From Kaistia dalseonensis (GTDB lineage: Bacteria > Pseudomonadota > Alphaproteobacteria > Rhizobiales > Kaistiaceae), in the NCBI RefSeq assembly GCF_030814715.1, contig NZ_JAUSVO010000008.1, positions 124,001-188,000 on the forward strand: a stretch of 64,000 nt of DNA, read 5' to 3'. The notes under the pieces are model-generated. The model did not search any database. It saw only the letters and a list, made by a program, of their open reading frames with translations, and was not told where the DNA came from. The position numbers and the translations under genes were made by a program. Below are positions 1 to 8,906 of the stretch, in pieces (position 1 is the stretch's first letter; the number at the start of each line of letters is the position of its first letter).

Positions 1-1
1 C

Positions 2-538
2 GATGGTTCCTCGCTCGAAGATGTCGCGCATACCTATTTCGAGCAGTCGGAACAGATCCCGACCGCTGTTCGCCTTGCCGTCGCCGAGATGATGACGCGC
101 GAGGACGGCAAGGTCACGCATAGCTGGCGTGGCGGCGGCCTGATGGTTCAGTTCCTGCCGGAATCCGAGGATCGCATGCGTCACCGCGATCTTCCTGGCG
201 GTGATGCGCCGTCCGACTTGGATTTCGAACTGGACGAGGACGATGCCTGGGTCGAGGCGCAGTCATTGGTCGCGACGATCGAGGATCATGAGCTGATCGA
301 TCCCGATGTCTCGACCGAGCGGTTGCTCTATCGCCTGTTTCACGAGCGAGGCGTCCGCGTCTTCGAGGCGACCGCCGTCCAGGATCATTGTTCCTGCTCG
401 CGCGAGCGGATCGAGGGTGTGCTGCGGAGCTTCTCGGCCGAGGAGATCACGGAATCGATCGAGGATGGCGAGATCACCGTGACTTGTGAATTCTGCGGCC
501 TGGTCTATCGCTTCGATCCGGCCGAATTTTCGAACTGA
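2..538 (+). CDS. hslO: Hsp33 redox-regulated chaperone, 3' part
   Basis: The open frame runs in from the left edge, so only the last 178 residues are present. Hsp33 is a cytosolic holdase activated by oxidation: four cysteines release zinc and form disulfides under oxidative stress. The zinc site is visible near the C-terminus as CSC, then 29 residues, then CEFC, which fits the family spacing. The upstream part contains YFEQSEQIPT, a typical Hsp33 core-domain stretch. It converges on apaG, with a hairpin between them. Confidence 0.95.
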   Translation, partial: DGSSLEDVAHTYFEQSEQIPTAVRLAVAEMMTREDGKVTHSWRGGGLMVQFLPESEDRMRHRDLPGGDAPSDLDFELDEDDAWVEAQSLVATIEDHELIDPDVSTERLLYRLFHERGVRVFEATAVQDHCSCSRERIEGVLRSFSAEEITESIEDGEITVTCEFCGLVYRFDPAEFSN

Positions 539-550
539 ACCGATGCGATA

Positions 551-575
551 GCGGCCGCGGCATGTCCGTGGCCGC
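551..575. terminator. Hairpin between convergent hslO and apaG
   Basis: GCGGCCGCGG and CCGTGGCCGC form a 10-bp stem with one G-U pair around a CATGT loop. It lies in the 58-bp gap between two convergent genes and could end both transcripts. No U-tract follows on either strand. Confidence 0.5.
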
Positions 576-596
576 CCAGCCGCAGGTCGATCAGCC

Positions 597-989
597 TCAG
601 TGCACCACGCGCGGGGCGTTCGGCATGTCGAGCGAGAAGGCCGGAATATCGACCGAGAAGAGCTCGCCCGTCTCAGTCTGCATCTGGTAGGTGCCGACCA
701 TGATGCCCGAGGGCGTCGTGAGCGGGCAGCCGCTCGTATATTCGAAGCTCTCGCCGGGTTTCAGCGTCGGCTCCTTGCCGACCACGCCGATCCCCCGCAC
801 TTCCTCCGTCCGGCCCGAGGCATCGGTAATGCGCCAGCAGCGCGAGCGCAGCTGGACGTTCTCGACGCCGAGATTGAGGATCTCGATCGTATAGGCCCAG
901 ACATAGCGGCCTTCACCCGGCGACGACTCGTCCTCGATGAAGCTCGGCTGCACGGTGACCTGGATCGATCGCGTCACTGAGCGGTACAT
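597..989 (-). CDS. apaG: ApaG family protein
   Basis: A 130-residue protein covering the full single-domain ApaG family (older name Co2+/Mg2+ efflux protein ApaG). The fold is a fibronectin-III-like beta sandwich. The family signatures are visible: YVWAYTIEI near residue 30, RSRCWRITD, the glycine-rich GIGVVGKEP, and CPLTTPSGIMVGTYQM. The biochemical role is poorly defined; mutants in enterobacteria alter Co2+ resistance. It is divergent from mscL and convergent with hslO. Confidence 0.93.
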   Translation of the reverse strand: MYRSVTRSIQVTVQPSFIEDESSPGEGRYVWAYTIEILNLGVENVQLRSRCWRITDASGRTEEVRGIGVVGKEPTLKPGESFEYTSGCPLTTPSGIMVGTYQMQTETGELFSVDIPAFSLDMPNAPRVVH

Positions 990-1188
990 CTGGATACTCC
1001 GGCGGTTTCACTGCGCTCTTAATCGCTTCAGGGGGCGAGCGTCAATCGCGTCCCGTCACGGCGGCAAAATTGGCGCCCTTGCCAGTTGGCGGCGAAAGGT
1101 TTTCAGCCGATCATGGCTCGGCTAGATTGAATCGTCGGCAAATCAAAAACATGGCGCCTGGCGCCGGACGTGACAGGAGAGCGCTTCG

Positions 1189-1596
1189 ATGCTCAAGGAA
1201 TTTCGCGAGTTCGCGCTGAAGGGCAACATGGTCGATCTGGCCATCGGTATCATCATCGGCGCGGCCTTCAGCGGGTTGGTGAATTCGATCGTCAACGACA
1301 TCTTCCTGCCGATCGTCGGGCGCATCACGGGCGGCATCGATTTCTCGAACAAGTTCATCCAGCTGGCCGGCGAGCCGCAGGCGACGCTCGATGCTGCGCG
1401 CAAGGCCGGTGCGACGATCGCCTATGGCAATTTTATCACCCTGCTCATCAACTTCCTGATCGTCGCCTGGATCCTGTTCATGGTCGTCAAGGGCATGAAC
1501 CAGCTGAAGCGCCAGCAGGCCGAAGCGCCCAAGCCGACCGAGACCCCGGAAGACATCCTGCTGCTGCGCGAAATCCGCGACGCCATCAAGAAATAG
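1189..1596 (+). CDS. mscL: Large-conductance mechanosensitive channel
   Basis: A 135-residue inner-membrane channel that opens under membrane tension to release solutes during hypo-osmotic shock. The N-terminal amphipathic helix [20 protein letters not shown] is followed by TM1 (about residues 15-43), a periplasmic loop, TM2 (about 80-103) and a charged C-terminal helix ending [14 protein letters not shown]. Length and topology are normal for the family. The start is supported by AGGAGA seven bases upstream. It appears monocistronic. Confidence 0.96.
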   Translation: MLKEFREFALKGNMVDLAIGIIIGAAFSGLVNSIVNDIFLPIVGRITGGIDFSNKFIQLAGEPQATLDAARKAGATIAYGNFITLLINFLIVAWILFMVVKGMNQLKRQQAEAPKPTETPEDILLLREIRDAIKK

Positions 1597-1619
1597 CCCG
1601 TTCCAACACGATCGAGCCA

Positions 1620-1635
1620 TGTGACGGCGGTCACA
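1620..1635. other. Small dyad TGTGAC/GTCACA downstream of mscL
   Basis: A 6-bp inverted repeat with a GGCG spacer lies in the mscL to aminotransferase gap. It could be a weak hairpin or a CRP/FNR-type binding site for the aminotransferase promoter; nothing in the sequence decides between these. Confidence 0.25.
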
Positions 1636-1740
1636 GCGCCCGCCGATCGCCTGTGTTTGTCTCTTCGACCGCCTTGTTTTGAAGCGTACCGGCCCGGGCG
1701 ATCCGCTACGGCTCCGGTTCCTGGAAATCTGGAAAGTTCA

Positions 1741-2916
1741 GTGTCCGCCCAGCCCGCCCCGAGCCGCCTGCGATCCGAAGCGACAAATGCCCCCGAAAGC
1801 GGCATTGTCGAAGTGTTCAATTACGGCCGCGACCGACCGGGATTGATCCCGCTCTGGGTTGGCGAGGGCGATCTGCCGACGCCGGATTTCATAGCCGACG
1901 CGGCGCGCGCCAGCCTTTCCGAAGGCGAGACCTTCTACACCTATCAGCGTGGCATTCCGGAGCTTCGCACCGCGCTCGCCCGCTATCATGCGCGCGTCTT
2001 CCACAAGCCGTTCGATCCCGAGCGTTTCTTCGTGACGTCGGGCGGCATGCCGGCGATCCAGATCGCGCTGCGCATGGTTGCGGGCGAAAGTGACGAGGTG
2101 GTCGTTCCCACTCCGGCCTGGCCAAACTTCGCCGCCGCTGCCGAGATTGGTGGTGCGCGCACGGTCGCCGTGCCAATGAGCTTCGGCAATGCGGGCTGGA
2201 TGCTCGATCTCGATCGCTATTTTGCCGCCGTGACGCCGCGCACCACTGCGCTGTTCCTGAACTCCCCCTGCAACCCGACCGGCTGGACGGCGACCCGTGA
2301 AGAACTGATCGCCATCCGCGATTTCGCGCGGGCGCGGGGCCTCTGGATCATTGCCGACGAGGTCTATAACCGCTTCTTCTACGAGGCCGACCGGGCTCCG
2401 TCCTTCTATGACATAGCCGAGCCGGACGAGCGCATCCTCTACGTCAACACGCTCTCCAAGAACTGGGCGATGACGGGTTGGCGCGTCGGCTGGCTGTCGG
2501 CGCCGCCAGAGTTGGGGCAGGTCGTCGAGAACCTGATCCAGTATTCGAGCTCCGGCACCGCGAAGTTCATGCAGCGTGGCGCAGTCGCCGCGATCGAGCA
2601 GGGCGACGCCTTCATCGACTTTCAGATCGAGCGGGCAAAACGGGCTCGCGAAATCGTCTGCGCTGGATTGGAAGCCACGGGTCGCGTGCGCTTCAGCTGG
2701 CCGGCCGGCGCGTTCTATCTGTTCTTTTCCGTCGATGGTGAGCCGGATACCCGCAAGCTCGGCCTCCGCCTGGTCGACGAGGCCAATGTCGGCCTCGCGC
2801 CGGGCGACGCTTTCGGACCCGGCGGCGCGGGCTATATGCGCATGTGTTTCCTGCGCGATCCTGCCCAATTGACCGAGGCGACGGAGCGCCTCGCGATCTG
2901 GCTGGCACGCGGCTGA
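1741..2916 (+). CDS. PLP-dependent class I/II aminotransferase
   Basis: A 391-residue fold-type I aminotransferase, cytosolic, related to aspartate/aromatic aminotransferases. Visible landmarks are the substrate-phosphate region TSGGMPAIQIALR, the NSPCNPTGW loop that contacts the cofactor, IADEVYNRFFY, and the PLP-binding lysine in LSKNWAMTGWR (Lys240). The frame stays open upstream to 1621, but the family N-terminus begins near SRLRSEATN, so GTG 1741 was chosen; the exact start is uncertain. The natural amino donor cannot be told from sequence. It ends at a hairpin facing hemA. Confidence 0.9.
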   Translation: MSAQPAPSRLRSEATNAPESGIVEVFNYGRDRPGLIPLWVGEGDLPTPDFIADAARASLSEGETFYTYQRGIPELRTALARYHARVFHKPFDPERFFVTSGGMPAIQIALRMVAGESDEVVVPTPAWPNFAAAAEIGGARTVAVPMSFGNAGWMLDLDRYFAAVTPRTTALFLNSPCNPTGWTATREELIAIRDFARARGLWIIADEVYNRFFYEADRAPSFYDIAEPDERILYVNTLSKNWAMTGWRVGWLSAPPELGQVVENLIQYSSSGTAKFMQRGAVAAIEQGDAFIDFQIERAKRAREIVCAGLEATGRVRFSWPAGAFYLFFSVDGEPDTRKLGLRLVDEANVGLAPGDAFGPGGAGYMRMCFLRDPAQLTEATERLAIWLARG

Positions 2917-2978
2917 CGACGAACAGGGCCGGGGCCGTGCAAAGAGTGGCGGCCCGCCCGATTCATCAATGCGCAGAG

Positions 2979-3015
2979 GCCGGTTGAATCCACCCTCTCG
3001 GGTGGTTCAGCCGGC
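2979..3015. terminator. Shared terminator hairpin between convergent aminotransferase and hemA
   Basis: A near-perfect stem, GCCGGTTGAA plus CCACCC on one arm and GGGTGG plus TTCAGCCGGC on the other, has a TCTC loop and a single bulged T. It sits 63 bp after the aminotransferase stop and 39 bp after the hemA stop, so it can serve both convergent transcripts. Confidence 0.7.
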
Positions 3016-3053
3016 ATGCGGTATTGAAATGTCGAGAACGAATGGCGGCGATA

Positions 3054-4340
3054 TCAACCGCCAGCCGACGAGACCGCGATCCGCGTGATGCCGTCGACGG
3101 AATCCCGACGATTGAGCTGCGACGGCGCTGTGCGGCCGAGCGGCAGCCAGAGGCGGTGCCAGACATCGACGAGCGCGTCGCGCAGGCCCTCGATCAGCGC
3201 CTCGTCATGGCAGGGCGTCGGCGTGATGCGCAGCCGCTCCGTGCCGCGCGGCACGGTCGGGTAGTTGATCGGCTGGATATAGATGCCGTGCTCCTCGAGC
3301 AGCATGTCCGAGGCCTTCTTGCAAAGGTCCGGATTGCCGACGAAGAGCGGCACGATATGCGTCTCGGACGGCATGACCGGCAAGCCGGCCGCGATCAGCA
3401 CTTCCTTGGTCCGCTGCGCGTGGCGCTGCTGCAATTCGCGCTCTGTCTGTGAAGTCTTGAGATGGCGGATCGAAGCGGTCGTCGCGGCGGCGATCGCAGG
3501 CGGCAGCGCGGTCGTGAAGATGAAGCCCGGCGCGTAGGAGCGCACGGCGTCGACGACGGCGCGGCTGGCCGTGATATAGCCGCCAAACGTGCCGAACGCC
3601 TTGGCCAGCGTGCCCTCGATCACGTCGATCCGGTGCATGACGCCGTCGCGCTCGGCAATGCCGGCGCCGCGGGGGCCATACATGCCGACCGCATGGACCT
3701 CGTCGATATAGGTCATGGCGCCGTACTTCTCGGCGAGATCGCAAATGCCCGCGATCGGCGCCACGTCGCCATCCATTGAATAGACGCTCTCGAAGACGAT
3801 CAGCTTGGCGCGGCCGGGACCGGCCTCCTTCAGCAGCTCTTCGAGATGGCCGAGGTCATTGTGGCGGAAGATGCGCTTTTGCGCGCCCGAGCGGCGCACG
3901 CCTTCGATCATCGAGGCGTGGTTCAGTTCGTCCGACAGGATCAGGCAGTCCGGCAGCAGCCGGGCCAGCGTCGAGATCGCAGCGTCGTTCGAGACGAAGC
4001 CTGAGGAGAAGACGAGGCCGGCTTCCTTGCCATGCAGGTCGGCGAGCTCATGCTCGAGCTCGACCAGCGGATGGGTGTTGCCTGAAATATTGCGCGTGCC
4101 ACCGGCGCCCGTGCCCATGCCCTGAGCCGTCGCGACCATGGCGCTGACGACATCGGGGTGCTGGCCCATGCCGAGATAGTCGTTCGAGCACCAGACTGTG
4201 ATCTCGCGCGGACCGCGCTCGGAACGCCAGATGGCGTGCGGGAAACGACCGACAATGCGTTCCAGATCGGCGAAGACGCGATAGCGCTTCTCGTTGTGGA
4301 GAGCTTCGATCGCGTCCACGAAAAATGATTGGTAGTCCAT
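3054..4340 (-). CDS. hemA: 5-aminolevulinate synthase
   Basis: This 428-residue PLP enzyme condenses glycine and succinyl-CoA to 5-aminolevulinate, the first step of tetrapyrrole synthesis by the C4 (alphaproteobacterial) route. It starts [14 protein letters not shown] like its rhizobial relatives, has the [11 protein letters not shown] region, [12 protein letters not shown], and the cofactor lysine in [11 protein letters not shown] (Lys247). The ATG at 4340 was preferred over a TTG at 4370. About 200 bp upstream lies a perfect FNR/FixK box, consistent with induction when oxygen is low. Confidence 0.97.
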   Translation of the reverse strand: MDYQSFFVDAIEALHNEKRYRVFADLERIVGRFPHAIWRSERGPREITVWCSNDYLGMGQHPDVVSAMVATAQGMGTGAGGTRNISGNTHPLVELEHELADLHGKEAGLVFSSGFVSNDAAISTLARLLPDCLILSDELNHASMIEGVRRSGAQKRIFRHNDLGHLEELLKEAGPGRAKLIVFESVYSMDGDVAPIAGICDLAEKYGAMTYIDEVHAVGMYGPRGAGIAERDGVMHRIDVIEGTLAKAFGTFGGYITASRAVVDAVRSYAPGFIFTTALPPAIAAATTASIRHLKTSQTERELQQRHAQRTKEVLIAAGLPVMPSETHIVPLFVGNPDLCKKASDMLLEEHGIYIQPINYPTVPRGTERLRITPTPCHDEALIEGLRDALVDVWHRLWLPLGRTAPSQLNRRDSVDGITRIAVSSAGG

Positions 4341-4532
4341 CAAGGGGCCCGCTGATTGGATAGGTTCCAAACTAGCGAAGGACTAAAGCCGAGTCCAACA
4401 CGAGTTCGCCACGGCGGCATTCAACTTCACGTCACTAACCATGCGCAACATCGCGCCGCCATGGCGCAATTTACCGCATAGGACGTTCTGTCCTCGCCGC
4501 CAACAGCTTACGGATGGCGATGGCCGCGTCGC

Positions 4533-4546
4533 TTGATTCACATCAA
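4533..4546. promoter_or_regulatory. FNR/FixK-type box upstream of hemA
   Basis: TTGATTCACATCAA matches the FNR/FixK consensus TTGAT-N4-ATCAA at every conserved base. Its centre is about 200 bp upstream of the hemA start and 43 bp past the end of the preceding outer-membrane gene, so hemA is the only sensible target. Control of hemA by FixK or FnrL is established in Bradyrhizobium and Rhodobacter. Confidence 0.75.
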
Positions 4547-4588
4547 ACGGCGCGGCGGAACGTCGTTGATTGGCGGCGGGGGCGGCCC

Positions 4589-5266
4589 TCAGAAGGCGCG
4601 CTTGTAGCCGAAGGCGATGTTCATCTTGTCGCCCTTCATGCCCGATCCCGTATCCTTCCAGCTGTAGCCGGCATTGGTGTAGACCGAATTATAGCTGTCG
4701 ATCGCATAGGTGACGCCGGTCGAAACCTTGGGCGTGATCCATTCATAATCGAATGCATCGCGATAACGCAGGTTGAACGCGTTCCAGGTCCACTGCGAAT
4801 TGAGTTTCAGATCGCCGGCCAGATAGAACGCATAGTAGAGCGCGTTCGAATCCTTGTTGTCGCCGAGCCCCGTCGCGTCCCAGGTGTCGCCGAGCGCGAC
4901 CGACGGCGTCAGCGTGAACTTGTCGAACTTGAACTTATAGCCTGCCGATGCCTCGGCATAATATTGCTGCGTGTCGTTTTCCTTGAGCGTCGCCTGGAGC
5001 GAGCCGCCGATCACCCAGACGCCGCCGAATGTGTGCGAGAGGCTGGCCTTGATCGCCGTATCGGCATAGTTGCCGATCGCGTTCGAGCCGCTGGAGCTCG
5101 CATAGAATTCCGGATTGACCTCGATGCCGAAGGTCGTCGTCGGCGCCGCCGTGGGCGCGGCAATCGCGCCATCGGGCATCTGCACGGCGCCGAGATCGGC
5201 TGCAACGGCCGGGAATGCACCGAGGAGCAGCGCTCCCGCAGAGAGAATGCCAAGTGCTCGTATCAT
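4589..5266 (-). CDS. Outer-membrane beta-barrel protein
   Basis: A 225-residue secreted protein with a clear Sec signal peptide (MIRALGILSAGALLLGAFPA, cleavage after AVAA). The mature part alternates polar and hydrophobic residues in strand-like stretches and ends KRAF, the terminal aromatic typical of BAM-inserted barrels. Several predicted strands have aromatic girdles, for example NLRYRDAFDYEW and NAGYSWKD. Size suggests an 8-10 strand barrel. Function is unknown. ATG 5266 has GGGAACG upstream and was preferred over a TTG at 5281. Confidence 0.8.
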   Translation of the reverse strand: MIRALGILSAGALLLGAFPAVAADLGAVQMPDGAIAAPTAAPTTTFGIEVNPEFYASSSGSNAIGNYADTAIKASLSHTFGGVWVIGGSLQATLKENDTQQYYAEASAGYKFKFDKFTLTPSVALGDTWDATGLGDNKDSNALYYAFYLAGDLKLNSQWTWNAFNLRYRDAFDYEWITPKVSTGVTYAIDSYNSVYTNAGYSWKDTGSGMKGDKMNIAFGYKRAF

Positions 5267-5386
5267 GGATATCGTTCCCAATCAGGCATCGAACAGCCTC
5301 CGGCCGGCCTGAGGTCCCACCCCAGGGATGGTCGGCTCCATCACCCCGTGAAACGGCCTATCCGAGGCACAAGAACGATATGTGAC

Positions 5387-5413
5387 AGACCGGTGGCGGC
5401 GGGCCACCGGTCT
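5387..5413 (-). terminator. Terminator-like hairpin downstream of metZ
   Basis: AGACCGGTGG and CCACCGGTCT form a perfect 10-bp stem with a 7-base loop, 31 bp after the metZ stop. There is no U-tract, so it may act as a stability element or a factor-assisted stop rather than a strong intrinsic terminator. Confidence 0.5.
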
Positions 5414-5443
5414 CGAATCTGCGCGTTCGTGCGATTTTTGCCG

Positions 5444-6640
5444 CTATGCCTGATCGAGCGCAAGCGAGATATCCTCGACGAGATCTTCAGGATCCTCGAG
5501 GCCGATCGAAAGGCGCAGCATGCCCTGCGTGATGCCGTAGCCGAGCCGCGCCTCCTCGGAGAGGCGCTGGTGCGTCGTCGTCGAGGGGTGCGTGATCAGG
5601 CTCTTGGCATCGCCCAGATTGTTCGAGATCTTGACGATCTCGAGCGCGCTCGCGACGCGGAACGCCGCCTCCTTGCCGCCATCGACCTCGAAGGCGATCA
5701 GCGTCGAGCCGGCGCGCATCTGCTTCTTGACGATATCGGCCTGCGGATGATCGGCGCGGCCCGGATAGATCAGCTTGGAGACCTTGGGGTGGGCCGCGAT
5801 GACATCGGCGATGCGCGCGGCGCTCGATGTCTGCCGCTGGACGCGCACTTCCATCGTCTCGAGGCCCTTGAGGAGAACCCAGGCATTGAACGGCGACAGG
5901 CTCGGGCCGGTCTGGCGCAGGAAATTGTGCAGGTGATCGTCGATATAGGACTGGTCGGCCGACAGGATGATGCCGCCCAGCACACGGCCCTGGCCATCGA
6001 TATGCTTGGTGGCCGAATAGACGACGATGTCGGCGCCGAGCGCGATCGGCGACTGCCAGATCGGCGTTGCGAAGACATTGTCGACGACGAGGCGCGCGCC
6101 GGCCTCATGGGCGATCTTGGCGACCTCGGCGATATCGATCACTTCGAGCGTCGGATTGGTCGGGCTTTCCAGGAAGAAGGCCTTGGTGTTCGGCTTCACC
6201 GCGTCGCGCCATTGGTTCAGATCCGTGCCGTCGACGAGCGTCGAGGTGACGCCGAAGCGTGGCAGCAATTCCTCGACGACGTAGAGACAGGACGAGAACA
6301 GCGCCTTGGCGGCCACCACATGGTCGCCGGCCTTCAGCATCGAGACCAGCGCAGCCGTGACGGCGGCCATGCCGCTCGCGGTTGCGCGCGCGGCGACGGC
6401 GCCTTCGAGGAGGCGCATCCGCTCTTCGAACATGAAGACGGTGGGATTGGAGAAGCGCGAATAGATGAAGCCCGGATCCTCGCCATTGAAGCGGGCCTCG
6501 GCCGCCTCTGCCGTCTCATAGGCGAAACCCTGCGTCAGGAAGATCGCCTCGGACATCTCGCCGAACTGCGAGCGGAGCGATCCGCCATGGACGAGTTCGG
6601 TGGCAGGGCGACGACGGCGAGGAGCTTTGTTTTCGGACAT
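5444..6640 (-). CDS. metZ: O-succinylhomoserine sulfhydrylase
   Basis: A 398-residue enzyme of the Cys/Met-metabolism PLP family. MetZ makes homocysteine directly from O-succinylhomoserine and sulfide. Landmarks are YSRFSNPTV, the catalytic-loop region ATASGMAAVTAAL, ESPTNPTLEV, and the PLP lysine in YSATKHIDGQGR (Lys212). The VLGG after this motif and the overall sequence favour MetZ over MetB/MetC. The gene is headed by a SAM-II riboswitch and an intrinsic terminator, which independently supports a role in methionine supply. Confidence 0.93.
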   Translation of the reverse strand: MSENKAPRRRRPATELVHGGSLRSQFGEMSEAIFLTQGFAYETAEAAEARFNGEDPGFIYSRFSNPTVFMFEERMRLLEGAVAARATASGMAAVTAALVSMLKAGDHVVAAKALFSSCLYVVEELLPRFGVTSTLVDGTDLNQWRDAVKPNTKAFFLESPTNPTLEVIDIAEVAKIAHEAGARLVVDNVFATPIWQSPIALGADIVVYSATKHIDGQGRVLGGIILSADQSYIDDHLHNFLRQTGPSLSPFNAWVLLKGLETMEVRVQRQTSSAARIADVIAAHPKVSKLIYPGRADHPQADIVKKQMRAGSTLIAFEVDGGKEAAFRVASALEIVKISNNLGDAKSLITHPSTTTHQRLSEEARLGYGITQGMLRLSIGLEDPEDLVEDISLALDQA

Positions 6641-6660
6641 TCTCTCTGATCCCGGATACG

Positions 6661-6683
6661 AAAAACCCGACCGCGGGGTCGGG
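6661..6683 (-). terminator. Intrinsic terminator in the metZ leader
   Basis: On the minus strand CCCGACC-CCGC-GGTCGGG is followed at once by TTTTT (6665-6661). It lies between the SAM-II aptamer and the metZ start, where a transcription attenuator would be. The 5' arm is also complementary to GGTCGG, the last strand of the aptamer pseudoknot (6719-6714). Confidence 0.85.
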
Positions 6684-6713
6684 CAAAAAGATCGGGCAAC
6701 GGAGAATCCGCAA

Positions 6714-6774
6714 CCGACCTTTTTAGCGACCTTGTTTAACGTGGCGGCAAGCCGGTCGGCTCAAATGACCACGG
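6714..6774 (-). promoter_or_regulatory. SAM-II riboswitch in the metZ leader
   Basis: The leader has the conserved SAM-II elements: CGTGG (6773-6769) pairing with CCACG (6744-6740) as P1, the CATTTGAG loop start, the TTGC segment, GTTAAAC after P1, and GCTAAAAAGG at the 3' end. The loop CCGACC (6759-6754) pairs with GGTCGG (6719-6714) to close the H-type pseudoknot. Binding of S-adenosylmethionine should stabilise this fold and reduce metZ expression. Confidence 0.9.
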
Positions 6775-6898
6775 TAGTAGACGTTTTGATAGGCCTGTTG
6801 CCCCGTCACGTCAACGAGACTTTGCCGCGCCGTGGCCGAGGTGCTTGCTGCATCCGGCCCTGTCGCCTATGGGAAAGGGGCGTGGAGACGGAGCAGGC

Positions 6899-7987
6899 AT
6901 GACGGGCGCTATCAATATCGGGATTCTCTCGGCTGGGCAGATCGCGGCGGAAGTGGCACAGGGCCATATTCTCACCGAACGTCCGCTCGATGCCGACCAG
7001 ATCCAGCCCGCGAGCCTCGATCTGCGCTTGGGCGCGGTGGCCTATCGCGTCCGCGCCAGTTTCCTTCCCGGCCCGAACGTGCTGGTGAAGGATCGCCTCG
7101 CCGAGCTGACGCTGCACGAAATCGACCTGACCCAGGGTTCCGTGCTCGAAACGGGTTGCGTCTATATCGTGCCGCTGCTCGAAAGCCTCGCGCTGACGCC
7201 GGATATCCAGGCCTCGACCAATCCGAAATCCTCCACGGGCCGTCTCGATATCTTCACACGCGTCATTACCGATCGCGCCCAGTCCTTCGATACGATCGGT
7301 GCCGGCTATAGCGGGCCGCTCTATCTGGAGGTCAGTCCGCGCACGTTCCCGATCGTCGCGCGCACCGGGTCGCGTCTGTCGCAGATTCGCTTTCGCCGCG
7401 GCGATACGCACCTTACCGACGAGGCGCTCGCGGCGCTCAATGCGCGCGAGCCGCTGGTCGATGGCGCGTTTCGCGCCTCGGGCGGGCTGCTGCTCTCGAT
7501 CGACCTGAAGGGCGGCGACGACGGCATTCTCGGCTATCGCGCCAAGCGCCACACCGGCGTGGTCGATGTCGACAAGCGCGCCGGCTATGACGTGCTCGAT
7601 TATTGGGAGCCGATCCCGACGCGGGGCCGCGCCGAGCTGATCCTCGATCCGGACCAGTTCTATATCCTCGTCTCGCGCGAGGCCGTGCATGTTCCGCCGG
7701 ATTATGCTGCGGAAATGGTCGCCTTCGACCCGCTGGTCGGCGAATTCCGCGTCCATTATGCCGGCTTCTTCGATCCCGGCTTCGGCCACAGCGCCGCCGG
7801 TGGCGCCGGCAGTCGGGCGGTGCTGGAAGTGCGCAGCCATGAGGTGCCATTCATCCTCGAGCATGGGCAAACGGTGGGCCGGCTGGTCTATGAGACCATG
7901 TCGGAAAGGCCGGCCGTTCTCTATGGCGCGGGCCTCGGCTCGAACTATCAGGCGCAGGGCCTGAAGCTCTCGAAGCATTTTCGCTGA
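6899..7987 (+). CDS. dcd: 2'-deoxycytidine 5'-triphosphate deaminase, long form
   Basis: A 362-residue protein containing the dCTP deaminase / dUTPase-like fold, about twice the usual Dcd length, as is common in alphaproteobacteria. The N-terminal half shows the family stretches DQIQPASLDLRLG and, further on, STNPKSSTGRLD and GYSGPLYLEV; a second related segment follows (GRAELILDPDQFYILVSRE, then SHEVPFILEHGQ). It would supply dUTP for thymidylate synthesis. ATG 6899 follows GGAGACGGAGCAGG; an in-frame ATG at 6845 has no such site. Confidence 0.9.
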   Translation: MTGAINIGILSAGQIAAEVAQGHILTERPLDADQIQPASLDLRLGAVAYRVRASFLPGPNVLVKDRLAELTLHEIDLTQGSVLETGCVYIVPLLESLALTPDIQASTNPKSSTGRLDIFTRVITDRAQSFDTIGAGYSGPLYLEVSPRTFPIVARTGSRLSQIRFRRGDTHLTDEALAALNAREPLVDGAFRASGGLLLSIDLKGGDDGILGYRAKRHTGVVDVDKRAGYDVLDYWEPIPTRGRAELILDPDQFYILVSREAVHVPPDYAAEMVAFDPLVGEFRVHYAGFFDPGFGHSAAGGAGSRAVLEVRSHEVPFILEHGQTVGRLVYETMSERPAVLYGAGLGSNYQAQGLKLSKHFR

Positions 7988-8077
7988 ACGTCTCTTCGTC
8001 GCCGACAGATCCTTGCCCTTGAAGCCGCGGCTGATCCATGCTCACTCGGCATGCTTCGCGTCGGGGAGGGATCGATC

Positions 8078-8863
8078 GTGGATGTGGGGGTAGACGGCAA
8101 GGTCCTGCTGGTGACCGGCGGCACGCAGGGGATCGGCCGGGCCATCGCGCTGCAGGCAGCGCGCGCACGGGCCGAGGGCGTGATGATCACGGGCCGCAAT
8201 TCGAAACGCGGCGCCGCCGTGGCGGCCGAGATCGAGGCGCTCGGCGTCGAGGCGGGCTTTGTCGATGCGGCGCTCGATGATCCGGATGCGCCGATGATGA
8301 TCGTCCAGGCGACGCTCGATCGCTTCGGCCAGATCGACGGGCTCGTCAATGCGGCCGCCGTGACGGATCGCGGCTCGATCGCCGAAGCGGATATCGATTT
8401 CTTCGACCGCATGTTCGCCGTCAATACGCGTGCGCCGATGTTCCTGATGCAGGAACTCATCCATCATCTGCGGGAGCGGCGCGAGCCGGGCGCGATCGTC
8501 AATATCCTCTCCGTCAACGCTCATGGCGGCACGGCGGATCTCGGCGTCTATTCCGCGAGCAAGGCGGCGCTTGCCGTCATGACCAAGAACGCCGCCTATT
8601 CGCATCGCTATGACCGCGTGCGCGTCAACGGCATTCTGCTCGGCTGGGCCGATACGCCGGGCGAGCGCGACATGCAGGCCCTCACGCTCGGCAAGGGCGA
8701 GGGCTGGCTCGCCGAGGCCGAGGCCGGCCAGCCATGGGGGCGGCTGATCAAGCCGGAGGACGTTGCGCGGCTCGCCCTGTTCCTCCTGAGCGACGCCTCG
8801 ATCCCGATGACGGGCGCGCTCATCGACCAGCAGCAGGACTATGTGCTCGGCGTCCGCGACTGA
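8078..8863 (+). CDS. SDR family NAD(P)-dependent oxidoreductase
   Basis: A classical short-chain dehydrogenase of 261 residues. The dinucleotide-binding motif TGGTQGIG, the NAA motif, the catalytic Ser in NILSVNAHGG and Tyr/Lys in YSASKAAL are all present, so it should be active. GTG 8078 was chosen because GGGGAGGG lies 7 bases upstream; ATG 8051 is in frame but lacks a ribosome site. It is followed 43 bp later by a glycerate kinase on the same strand, so a hydroxy-acid or polyol substrate is possible, but the substrate is not visible from sequence. Confidence 0.88.
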   Translation: MDVGVDGKVLLVTGGTQGIGRAIALQAARARAEGVMITGRNSKRGAAVAAEIEALGVEAGFVDAALDDPDAPMMIVQATLDRFGQIDGLVNAAAVTDRGSIAEADIDFFDRMFAVNTRAPMFLMQELIHHLRERREPGAIVNILSVNAHGGTADLGVYSASKAALAVMTKNAAYSHRYDRVRVNGILLGWADTPGERDMQALTLGKGEGWLAEAEAGQPWGRLIKPEDVARLALFLLSDASIPMTGALIDQQQDYVLGVRD

Positions 8864-8906
8864 CCGTTGCCCCGAGAACGCGCCCCCAAATGAGACGAGT
8901 ATCAGC

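Noticed and set aside
4514-6649. A 711-codon plus-strand open frame across the outer-membrane gene and metZ
   Set aside because: It is antisense to two well-supported genes; its Arg/Asp/Gly-rich translation resembles no family and is typical of a GC-rich shadow frame.
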